A stretch of 32,903 bases of DNA from Polyangiaceae bacterium. GTDB lineage: Bacteria; Myxococcota_A; Polyangia; Polyangiales; Polyangiaceae. Under the pieces are notes generated by a model. The model was given only the letters and a program-made list of their open reading frames with translations, made no database searches and was not told the origin of the DNA. How positions within the stretch are numbered: position 1 is the first letter of the stretch; every line of letters starts with the position of its first letter. The stretch covers positions 1-32,903 of the forward strand of contig JAQSWN010000087.1 in assembly GCA_029266615.1 (NCBI GenBank), in the 5' to 3' direction. Positions 1-7,040 of this stretch are shown here, in pieces. Both the position numbers and the translations under genes were made by a program.

Positions 1-6
1 CGCACT

Positions 7-393
7 CTAGGGGCGCTTCACCCCCGTAGCCGCCATCACCTCCTGCGCCTGCGCCTGCGCCTGCGCCTGCTGCGGATTCCGAGCCCGCGGCACCGCTTGC
101 GCCGGGCGGCGCGCCCCCGGCGCCTCCCGCCTCTCCGCCGACACCTCCAGCCGCCACGTCTCCCCCGGCGCCGCCAGCTTCGGCTTCTCCCCCTGCGCCG
201 CCGACAGGGGCAGCGCCCGACTGTGAAATGCCACCTTCGCCGGCTGCCGCTCGCCCGCCCCCGCCGCTGCCGCTAAGGGCCGTGCCCGCCGAGCCAACGT
301 TCCCGCCTCTGCCGCTCGCTCCGTCTGGTGCTCCGGCCGTGGTGCCACCGCTGCCGGAAGAGCCACCCCAGCTCGTCTGCGAGTCTCCACCAC
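7..393 (-). CDS. Doubtful low-complexity hypothetical protein, 128 aa
   Basis: An open frame opens with GTG at 393 and closes with TAG at 9-7. The product is rich in Ala, Arg, Pro and Gln and ends with a Gln-Ala repeat encoded by the hexanucleotide array at 42-70. I recognise no domain, signal peptide or membrane segment. It lies downstream of the exbD pair on the same strand, but about 115 bases separate them and I see no ribosome binding site. Long open frames arise by chance in DNA this GC-rich, so this may be non-coding. It is listed because nothing else occupies the stretch. The region 394-509 holds nothing else I can identify. Confidence 0.25.
   Translation of the reverse strand: MVETRRRAGVALPAAVAPRPEHQTERAAEAGTLARRARPLAAAAGAGERQPAKVAFHSRALPLSAAQGEKPKLAAPGETWRLEVSAERREAPGARRPAQAVPRARNPQQAQAQAQAQEVMAATGVKRP
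42..70. repeat. Hexanucleotide tandem repeat (CCTGCG), almost 5 copies
   Basis: The unit CCTGCG is repeated from 42 to 70, nearly five perfect copies, and then breaks at CTGCTGC. Read on the minus strand in the frame of the doubtful ORF at 7-393 it encodes alternating Gln and Ala. A perfect six-base array is prone to slippage, so copy number may vary between strains; because the unit is a multiple of three, variation would not shift a reading frame. Confidence 0.8.
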
Positions 394-509
394 ACGCCGA
401 CGCGAGCCCTAGAGCGACCGCCCCCACCGCTACCCACGGCGCCACCTTCATGTCTCCCTCTTACAGGAGTCGGGGCGGCGCGGCTAGGGTGCGGCTCGGC
501 TCGCCACTG

Positions 510-938
510 TCAGCGAAATGCTTCGTTGCCGGTGACGCCGATTTTCGTCAATCCCAGGCGCTGAGCCGACGCCATGACCATGGCTACCACGTCGTAGAGA
601 GTGCCGCCGTCGGGCCTGAGATGAACCTCGGGCTGCGGACTCGAGCGTGCGGCTTCGGAGATACGAGCTTCGAGCGCCTCTTGCCCTTGCACGCTCTCAC
701 CATCCCACCGGATGCTGCCGTCCGCCCCGATGGCGATCTGCACGACCTTGGGCGGTTCGCTCGGAGCGCTCGCGGTGTTGCTCGACGGCATGTTGAGCTT
801 CACGGCGTGAGTTTGAATCGGAATCGTGATGATGAGCATGATCAAGAGCACCAACATGACGTCGATGAGAGGCGTCGTGTTCATCTCACACATCACCTCG
901 CCCTCGTCGTCATCCGGGGCACGGACGTCCATCGCCAT
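510..938 (-). CDS. exbD: ExbD/TolR-family biopolymer transport protein (second ExbD)
   Basis: This is a 142-residue inner-membrane protein of the ExbD/TolR family, which with ExbB forms the proton-driven motor that energises TonB. The N-terminus is cytoplasmic and acidic. A single membrane segment follows at about residues 22-42, opening with the family motif NTTPLIDVM. Asp26 in it matches the essential membrane aspartate of ExbD. A periplasmic domain follows. The ATG at 938 is supported by AAGGAG seven bases upstream. That ribosome site lies directly behind the stop codon of the first exbD (12-base gap), so the two are surely co-translated. It is a diverged paralogue of the neighbouring ExbD, with the same architecture and a near-identical leader. 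The family assignment is very secure; the specific partner receptor is inferred from context. Confidence 0.93.
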   Translation of the reverse strand: MAMDVRAPDDDEGEVMCEMNTTPLIDVMLVLLIMLIITIPIQTHAVKLNMPSSNTASAPSEPPKVVQIAIGADGSIRWDGESVQGQEALEARISEAARSSPQPEVHLRPDGGTLYDVVAMVMASAQRLGLTKIGVTGNEAFR

Positions 939-950
939 TCGAGTCTCCTT

Positions 951-1370
951 TCAACTACCGTTGGGCTCGAGGATGAACCCGAGCTTGGTGATGCCCGCGC
1001 GCTGGCAGGTGTGCACGATGCGGCCCACGTGCTCGTACCGCGCGTTGACGTCCCCGCGGACGTGAACCTCGGGCTGCGGGTCCTGCGTCGCCACCTGCTT
1101 CAGCGACTCGAACAAAACGTCCGAGTTGGGCACGAGCTTGAGGTTCCAGTAGATTTGGCCCTCTTTGGTGGCGACGAGGACGACGTTCTCGGGCTTGGTC
1201 TGCGTGGGTATGTTGCTCTGCTTCGGCAACTCCACCGGCGTCGACTCGACGACGACCGGCACCGTGATCAGGAAGATGATGAGGAGCACCAACATCACGT
1301 CCACGAGAGGGGTGGTGTTGATCGCGGAGATGGTGCCGTCATCGCTTTCTCCACCGACGCTCATCGCCAT
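951..1370 (-). CDS. exbD: ExbD/TolR-family biopolymer transport protein (first ExbD)
   Basis: This 139-residue ExbD-family protein has the motif NTTPLVDVM at residues 18-26, where Asp24 is the expected proton-path residue. One membrane helix (about 22-42) and a periplasmic domain with the typical ExbD spacing follow. The frame is open upstream to 1403, but the ATG at 1370 is preferred because AAAGGAG lies about ten bases before it and the upstream residues are not ExbD-like. It stands 81 bases after exbB and 12 bases before the second exbD. Having two different ExbD proteins beside one ExbB is known in Xanthomonas-type and some myxobacterial TonB systems. Whether both join one motor complex cannot be read from the sequence. 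Confidence 0.93.
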   Translation of the reverse strand: MAMSVGGESDDGTISAINTTPLVDVMLVLLIIFLITVPVVVESTPVELPKQSNIPTQTKPENVVLVATKEGQIYWNLKLVPNSDVLFESLKQVATQDPQPEVHVRGDVNARYEHVGRIVHTCQRAGITKLGFILEPNGS

Positions 1371-1451
1371 GGCTCGAGTCTCCTTTCCGTGCGGGAGGGC
1401 CACGTTCGGCGCGGCGCGTGTTGCTCGTTCTTCATCGTCGAGCCCTGCGCT

Positions 1452-2198
1452 TCAGCGATCCGACAAGAGCACCATTTGGAGCTCGGCGCTGAAGTGACGC
1501 ACCTGCTCCATGGCGACCTTGTTCCGTCGCATCAGCCAGTTGTAGCCGAGCACGGCCGGAACCGCGACCGCGAGCCCGATCGCAGTCATGATGAGCGCTT
1601 CGCCGACGGGCCCCGCGACTTTGTCGATGGATGCTTGACCGGACATGCCGATCGCGGTCAGCGCGTGGTAAATGCCCCACACCGTGCCGAACAGTCCTAC
1701 GAACGGAGCGGTGGAGCCGACCGTGGCGAGGAACGGCAGCCCCGCCTGCAAGCGGCCGTTGATCAGGTTGATGGAGCGCTGAATCGTCATCTCCATCCAG
1801 TTGCTGAAGGAGATCTTCTGCAGCTGCCCGGTGACGTGCTTGGAGGCCGCGTCGACCGCCGTCTGGGCAATGTAGCGGAACGCGCTCTCTTGCTTCAGCT
1901 CGTTGATGCCGCCCGATAGAGACGCCATCTGCCAGCTCAAGGCTTTCGCTTCTTGGCCCTGCTTGAGCAGCTTGGCCTGCTCGATGAACTTGAGCACCCC
2001 GATGTACCAGGTACCGAGGGACATCACGACGAGGATGACCAAGGTGACCTTGGCGACCGCGTCGCCCTGACTCCACAGCGCGGAAAGCCCGTAGGGATTC
2101 GCGGCGGGAGCGGTTTCGGCTGCCCACGCGTGATTGGTTACGAAAAGCCCGGTACCGAGTGCTAGCGCGACGACGTTGATTCTTGTTCCGAATGTCAT
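1452..2198 (-). CDS. exbB: ExbB/MotA/TolQ-family proton channel protein
   Basis: This 248-residue protein belongs to the MotA/TolQ/ExbB family, the proton-conducting core of the TonB motor. An N-terminal hydrophobic segment ending in Ala-Trp-Ala (about residues 8-26) looks like a signal peptide or extra helix, as in many ExbB proteins of this type. A membrane helix follows near 50-70, then a large cytoplasmic loop, then two helices. The segment TVGSTAPFVGLFGTVWG is the family hallmark, and VGEALIMTAIGLAVAVPAV forms the last conserved helix. The ATG at 2198 is chosen over the TTG at 2216 because GGAAG lies just before it and it starts a proper signal sequence. It is 36 bases downstream of tonB. 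Identification is secure; TolQ is excluded by the adjacent TonB and receptor. Confidence 0.95.
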   Translation of the reverse strand: MTFGTRINVVALALGTGLFVTNHAWAAETAPAANPYGLSALWSQGDAVAKVTLVILVVMSLGTWYIGVLKFIEQAKLLKQGQEAKALSWQMASLSGGINELKQESAFRYIAQTAVDAASKHVTGQLQKISFSNWMEMTIQRSINLINGRLQAGLPFLATVGSTAPFVGLFGTVWGIYHALTAIGMSGQASIDKVAGPVGEALIMTAIGLAVAVPAVLGYNWLMRRNKVAMEQVRHFSAELQMVLLSDR

Positions 2199-2234
2199 TT
2201 CACTCTTCCTTCTCAAAATCTCAGGCTGCCAAGG

Positions 2235-2960
2235 TCACTTCAAGCGCCAGGTGAACGGCTGCCGGACCCAGCTCTGGACCGACACGCCATCGACCGTTCC
2301 CGGCGTGAACTTGCATTTCATGAACGCTTCACGGGCCGCGTTGTCCAAGCGCTCGAAGCCGGAGGACGTCACCAACTGGGCCGACTGAACGGCGCCGTCG
2401 GTACCAACCAAGAAGCGGAGCACCACGGTTCCTTCTTCTCCCTTGTCCTCGGAGCGCTTGGGATACTGCGGTAGGCGACACCCCTTCATGAGGCGAGCCA
2501 TGGTCTTGGCTGGCCCCACCGCCTTGACGGGAGGGGCGTCGGGGACGACCGGGGCCGCCCGTTCGACGATGGCCGGTGTCGCGTCTTCGACTTTGTCGGT
2601 GACGCCGGAAATGGTTTCGGTCGAAGCCTGCTTCGTCTCCACTTCGGCCTTCGGCACGAAAGCTTTGGTCGGCGACCTTTGCTGCGGCTGCCGCGGCCGG
2701 CTGTCAGCCTCGATTTCCTCCACCGGCTCCGGCGGCGGCGGCGGCGGTGGCTTGTTCTCGGGGACGATGGCCACGTTGACCGTCTTCTGAACCTTCTGGA
2801 CGATGTCGCTCGCGAGGCCGCTGGTAAAGCCGTAGATCAGCAGCGCGTGAAGTAGCACCGCGATGACGACGCCCATGAGGCGCTTCTTGGAGCCAGTCTC
2901 TTGCTCGTACCCCAGCGCGGCGGGCTCAGGAGGCCGAGCGGGTTGGGTGAGTGTGCTCAT
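2235..2960 (-). CDS. tonB: TonB energy transducer protein
   Basis: This 241-residue protein has the three-part TonB layout: an N-terminal membrane anchor (about residues 27-48), a periplasmic Pro-rich spacer (seven prolines in a row near residue 71, then Glu-Pro and Lys-rich stretches), and a C-terminal TonB domain (about 150-241). That domain contains LRFLVGTDGAVQSAQLVTSS and a conserved aromatic end. Two cysteines in the C-terminal domain could form a disulfide. The ATG at 2960 is preferred to the TTG six bases upstream. It follows the receptor gene and precedes exbB, so it is probably the dedicated transducer of the adjacent receptor. A hairpin in the 103-base gap upstream may lower its expression relative to the receptor. 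Confidence 0.93.
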   Translation of the reverse strand: MSTLTQPARPPEPAALGYEQETGSKKRLMGVVIAVLLHALLIYGFTSGLASDIVQKVQKTVNVAIVPENKPPPPPPPEPVEEIEADSRPRQPQQRSPTKAFVPKAEVETKQASTETISGVTDKVEDATPAIVERAAPVVPDAPPVKAVGPAKTMARLMKGCRLPQYPKRSEDKGEEGTVVLRFLVGTDGAVQSAQLVTSSGFERLDNAAREAFMKCKFTPGTVDGVSVQSWVRQPFTWRLK

Positions 2961-3020
2961 GATCAATGCTTGCAGTCACGGGTTCTGCGCGTCCTGGTGT
3001 AGCGAAAGGGGCGTAGTGCG

Positions 3021-3037
3021 GCGCGAGTCGCTCGCGC
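3021..3037 (-). terminator. Hairpin between receptor gene and tonB, possible attenuator
   Basis: GCGCGAG (3021-3027) and CTCGCGC (3031-3037) form a perfect seven-base-pair stem with a TCG loop, 27 bases past the receptor stop. There is no T-run after it on the minus strand, so full termination is unlikely. A partial block or mRNA-stabilising role between the highly expressed receptor and tonB is plausible. Confidence 0.4.
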
Positions 3038-3063
3038 ACTGCAAAGCACGAGCGGTCTTGAGC

Positions 3064-6000
3064 TCAACGCTTTGCCTGCTCTTCTTTCGTCTTGGGCCCG
3101 AGGGTGAAGCGCACCCCCAAGAAGAAGGTCCTGCCCACGCGCCCGTAGACCTGCGGACGCCGAGCATCCACGTCGACGAGCGTGTTGACGTAGGCGTTGG
3201 TCACGTTGAGCGCCTCCGCGGTCACCTGAATGTTCTTGGTGACTTTGAAGCTGGACGACATGTCTAGGCGCGGCGCCGGCTGGTCGTACGAGAACAAGTT
3301 TCCGGTCTGGTTCGCGTCGGGCGCATTGATGAACGCGCTGCGCCAGTTGAGCGAGCCGCGCAGGCTGAACCGCGAGTCGTCGTAGTAAAGCGTGGCGTTC
3401 GCGGAGTGCGTCGACAGACCCAGCAAGCGATCTTCGATTTGGGTTCCGACGAAGTCCCACGGAAACTTGGAGCGGATGAACGTGTAGTTTCCGGTGACGC
3501 CCATGTCGCGCAGCACGACCGGCAGGCCCTTGTTGAACGCGTTGAAGGGCGCCGCGAAGCCAAGCTCGGTGCCGAGCACCGTCGCGCCGCGTCCGTTCAC
3601 CAGCCGTGAAATTTCCCAGCAGCCGGCGGGGTCGTTGCAAGTACCCTCGGGGTTCATCGCGGCCGGAGAGGTGGGCTGCAGCACGTCCGTCGAGTAGCCA
3701 GTGGAGGCGAAGGTGCCCGTGCCGGACCGAGTCTCCGGGAAGGAGTCGATCTTCTTGATGAAGCCGGCCGCGCTCAGCACGGACTCGTCGGCGAAGTACC
3801 ATTCTGCGCCGATGTCGCCCGCCCAAGCACGCGTGGGCTTCAAGTAGGGGTTATTGGCGCCTACCTGGAAGTTGAAGCTGTCGACGGTGGCCCCCGGGCT
3901 CAGGTCGCCCAGCTCCGGTCGCGCCATCACGCGGGCACCAGCGAGGCGCGCCACGAACCGCTCCGTGACCCAGAGCGCTGCGTTCGCCGAAGGCAGCACG
4001 TCCGAGTACGGCTTGCGATCGATCTCCACCCACTCCGTGGAGACATAGCCGGCCGAATTCTGCCGAGTTTGAACGTAGCGAGCGCCAGCGTTGTACGCCA
4101 AGCGCATATTCCCTAGCGGCACCTCACCATCGGCCTGGAGGTAGGCGGCCAAGCTGCGCTCTTGGATGCGGCGGATGTTGGTGCGCTCCTCGTTGGCGGG
4201 CAGGTTGTAGAACCCGAGCTCGTTGATCCACGGGTCGAGCGAGGGCGAAGTCCAGCTGGTATTGGAGCCGGCGCCGACTTGGCCGGGGTAGTTGAAGATG
4301 GTCGAATTGTCGCCGCGGGCTTGAGGGCCGAGCACGTCGTTCATGCCGTCGCCGTCGGTATCGCAGTTGAAGTTCAGACCCGCGCGGCAGGCGCTGCCGT
4401 TGCGGTTTCGGGTGTCGAACGACAACCGCTCCGCCTTGTAGGTGCCGCCGAGGGAGACCCGCACCTCGTCTAGAGCCTGGTAGCGGAAGGCGAGGTCCGC
4501 GAGCTCGGAGCCGACGTTCACCTTGCGGACCGCGTCTCGGAGCTCGGTCAGGGTGAAGTTGGCGGGGTCCCGCACGTCCGGGCCACCGTAAACGAGCGAC
4601 GGAAAGCGGGGGTTCCCGTAGTCGTAAGAGAAGCCGTTGTAGTCCCGGTCGTCGTACATCAACGTCGTCTCGTGGGGGACGCTGGAGCCGGAGCGGGAGA
4701 TGCCGCCGAGCGCCTGAATGACGAACTTGTCCGTCACGTCCCAGTCCGCCGCGAGCGTTACTTGCTTGAAGTCGTTGTTGGAGACCTGCCGCATCGCCTC
4801 CGAGCGAACCCAGGCGTTGTTCACGGAGGCGCCCGCGAGCGTGTTGTTCGTGGTTCCGTAACGATCCGGGTGGGGCTGAATGCGAAAGCCCGTGAGGTCC
4901 ATGAGGCCTTCGTTGCCGCGGAACAAGACCTCGAGGGTGTTGAAGTTCTGGGTCGTGTCGTACTTGGCGTACAACGCGTCCAGCTTCATCTCGAACTTTT
5001 TGCTGGGACGGAACTGAACGCCCGCGGTGGCACCGATGCGATCGCCCTCGAGGCGCGAGTAGGAGTAGCGGGGGATGCGGGGATGAAAGGCGCCCGCGAC
5101 TTGGGCGCAGCCCGGGTCGTCGGGGCTCTCGGCGCACATCACGCCGTTGACGGAGCGAAACGGCGCCTTCGCCCAGCGCACCGTGTCCGAGCTTGCCATG
5201 TCCAGGCGCGTCTTGGAGTACGCGATGGACGCGGTCGCGCCCCAGATGCCTTTCGGGTCGTGGTAGCTGACCAAGCCCGTGAGGCGGGGGAACAGAGCGT
5301 TGCTCATGTCGTTGTACCCGCCCTGGGCGCCCACCAGCACCGTGAAGCCCTTTTCGTAGTCGAAAGCGCGCGCGGTGTTCAGGTCGATGACGGCGCCGAG
5401 AGCGCCTTCACCAAGCTCCGCGGTTGCCGTTTTGTGCACGACGACGGAGTTGAAGAGCTCCGAAGCGAAGAGGTTGAAGTCGAAGCTGCGGGTAGCGTTG
5501 ACGCCGGTGTTGCTACGCATGACCGCTCGCGCGTCCATGCCGTTAACGCGCGTGCGCGTGTAGCGGCTGCCGAGACCGCGCACCGTGATGCGCGCGCCTT
5601 CACCCTCCGAGCGCTCGATCGCGACACCCGGCATGCGCTGCAGCGACTCTGCGAGGTTCAAGTCCGGGAACTCCGCCATGTCTTCCGCGACGATGGCGTC
5701 CACCTGCCCGGTAGCTCGCTTCTTCTTGTTGAGCGCGGCTTTGAGGCTCTTGCGATAGCCAGTGACGACGATGCTGTCTCGCTCGATGTCAGGCGTTGCT
5801 TCGGGCTGCGACTCCAAGGCGGGCGCCTCTTCTTCCGCGGCGCCGGGATCAGGAGCCGTGCCCTCCTCCTCGGGCGCAGCGGGCGCGGCTTCCGGCGTGG
5901 CTTCGGGCGCGGCTTCCGGCGCGGCTTCCGGCGCCGGGGCTGCAGGTGCAGCTTGATCGCTCTTTCCGTCCGCAGGGGGGGCGGCGTTCTCGTCTTGCGC

Positions 6001-6171
6001 GGCAGCTTCTAGCGGGAACAGCACCCAACCGCTCATGGCGATCAAGGCGGCAAAACGAGCCACGAATCCCCTATCGAAGCCGCTCGTGACTGACCGCGCC
6101 GCGCGATGGGTACGCGTCGTCGCACGTGGCAGGCGGGAGCATTCGGGCGGACAATTGGGAGCAATCTTCAT
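3064..6171 (-). CDS. TonB-dependent outer-membrane receptor, 1035 aa
   Basis: This is an outer-membrane gated channel driven by TonB. Its substrate cannot be read from the sequence. A hydrophobic export segment near residues 37-58 ends in Ala-Ala-Ala before Gln59. A Pro/Glu/Ala-rich linker (about 62-128) follows, part of which is made of four-residue repeats. Next come the TonB box with DSIVVTGYRKSL (132-143), a plug domain (about 152-268, with PGVAIERSEGEGARITVRG) and a long beta-barrel ending in aromatic FFLGVRFTLG close to the C-terminus. The plug resembles the large Xanthomonas/Caulobacter receptor class, often linked to carbohydrate uptake. The ATG at 6171 leaves 36 residues before the hydrophobic core; no better downstream start was found. 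tonB, exbB and exbD follow, forming a self-contained uptake locus. Confidence 0.92.
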   Translation of the reverse strand: MKIAPNCPPECSRLPRATTRTHRAARSVTSGFDRGFVARFAALIAMSGWVLFPLEAAAQDENAAPPADGKSDQAAPAAPAPEAAPEAAPEATPEAAPAAPEEEGTAPDPGAAEEEAPALESQPEATPDIERDSIVVTGYRKSLKAALNKKKRATGQVDAIVAEDMAEFPDLNLAESLQRMPGVAIERSEGEGARITVRGLGSRYTRTRVNGMDARAVMRSNTGVNATRSFDFNLFASELFNSVVVHKTATAELGEGALGAVIDLNTARAFDYEKGFTVLVGAQGGYNDMSNALFPRLTGLVSYHDPKGIWGATASIAYSKTRLDMASSDTVRWAKAPFRSVNGVMCAESPDDPGCAQVAGAFHPRIPRYSYSRLEGDRIGATAGVQFRPSKKFEMKLDALYAKYDTTQNFNTLEVLFRGNEGLMDLTGFRIQPHPDRYGTTNNTLAGASVNNAWVRSEAMRQVSNNDFKQVTLAADWDVTDKFVIQALGGISRSGSSVPHETTLMYDDRDYNGFSYDYGNPRFPSLVYGGPDVRDPANFTLTELRDAVRKVNVGSELADLAFRYQALDEVRVSLGGTYKAERLSFDTRNRNGSACRAGLNFNCDTDGDGMNDVLGPQARGDNSTIFNYPGQVGAGSNTSWTSPSLDPWINELGFYNLPANEERTNIRRIQERSLAAYLQADGEVPLGNMRLAYNAGARYVQTRQNSAGYVSTEWVEIDRKPYSDVLPSANAALWVTERFVARLAGARVMARPELGDLSPGATVDSFNFQVGANNPYLKPTRAWAGDIGAEWYFADESVLSAAGFIKKIDSFPETRSGTGTFASTGYSTDVLQPTSPAAMNPEGTCNDPAGCWEISRLVNGRGATVLGTELGFAAPFNAFNKGLPVVLRDMGVTGNYTFIRSKFPWDFVGTQIEDRLLGLSTHSANATLYYDDSRFSLRGSLNWRSAFINAPDANQTGNLFSYDQPAPRLDMSSSFKVTKNIQVTAEALNVTNAYVNTLVDVDARRPQVYGRVGRTFFLGVRFTLGPKTKEEQAKR
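5882..5929 (-). repeat. 12-bp in-frame tandem repeat in receptor linker
   Basis: Four near-perfect copies of GGCGCGGCTTCC (plus-strand reading) lie at 5882-5929, with a degenerate copy after. On the coding strand they encode Pro-Glu-Ala-Ala units in the periplasmic linker before the TonB box. The unit is a multiple of three, so copy-number change would only alter linker length. Confidence 0.75.
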
Positions 6172-7040
6172 GAGGGTGCGTTTCTGAGTGCTTCAGGCGT
6201 TTGGATTCGGGACGCGATAATCCGTGCGTTGCTTCGAGCTCGAGCCGACGGGATACGGGGCTCGGGGAAAAGACGAGGGCGTGCGCCAGCGAACGCGGCG
6301 CGCTCACCTACTCATCGGGTAGCCGCCGCGGTCACGGCTCCGTTCGCCGCGCGCGTTAAGGGGATTCAGCGGCGGCGATGCACGACGCCAATGGGTGCCT
6401 ACTGAGGGTTCGATGAGGTGACATACGAAGCGCGAGAGTGCGCCGCGGCGTGGGCCTTAGGCGCGAGAGCGAGAGTCGGGCGGTCGTCGCGACGCACCGA
6501 CACTCACTCACCTGTCTCTGTCCCCTCATGCGCCCTCACGCGAAATCGATCACAAAAACTTTCAGTTCGAGAACTGTGGGAACGGTGCCCGTTCCATAGG
6601 GAATCGCTGCCACATGTCAGAACACAGTCAGTTTCGGGCCGGGGCACGGCACGTGGAGGCCGTGTCTCGACTCCACGTCGCGTGTGACCAACTCCAAACA
6701 ACGCGCGAGGCAGCGCGCCCAGCGCGCACTCACCCACGACTGGCGGCGCGGCAACTCCACCGCTCCATTTCGCCTCACGGAGCTCATCCAGGTCGTCACT
6801 CGGGCGGCTGCCGGAGCAGAGGAGTGGAGCCCAGCTCCAGACGCTATGGCTCGAGCTCGCAACGTGCGGGCGCAGCCGTACGACTCAGCCCCATGGGGCC
6901 GCTTCCTCCATCTTCGGCTCCAACCGCGGTCGCGCGGTGACTTCGGCCTGTCGACCAGGGCGCTGGCGGGATGGGCTCATTCCCGGGGGACCAGCACGCC
7001 GACGCTCTCCTCGGCGACGTGCTGGGCATCCGTTGAACAC
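6172..7040. other. Gene-free region of about 870 bp with inverted repeats
   Basis: No frame here gives a convincing protein. The candidates are Arg/Ser-rich, lack ribosome sites and overlap each other on both strands. The stretch must contain the promoter of the receptor gene (reading left) and the 3' end region of the phosphoesterase mRNA. Visible structure: two inverted repeats at 6563-6595 and a 12-base palindrome GCCCCATGGGGC at 6888-6899. I see no T-rich terminator and no clear -35/-10 pair. Confidence 0.6.
6563..6595. promoter_or_regulatory. Two adjacent inverted repeats, possible operator
   Basis: CAGTTC-GA-GAACTG (6563-6576) and GGAACGG-TGC-CCGTTCC (6579-6595) are both perfect and only two bases apart. 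Just upstream is an AT-richer patch (CACAAAAAC). Side-by-side dyads of this size suit dimeric DNA-binding proteins. They lie about 390 bases from the receptor start, so a direct promoter role is uncertain. Confidence 0.35.

Noticed and set aside
42..70. Short direct repeats as a CRISPR array
   Set aside because: The units are six bases with no spacers; it is a simple tandem repeat.
228..1919. 563-residue open frame on the plus strand
   Set aside because: It is the antisense shadow of exbD-exbD-exbB; its Asp/Arg/His-rich product is typical of the reverse frame of high-GC genes.
4672..6012. 446-residue open frame on the plus strand
   Set aside because: Shadow of the TonB-dependent receptor; no domain, no ribosome site, Arg/Val/Ala bias.
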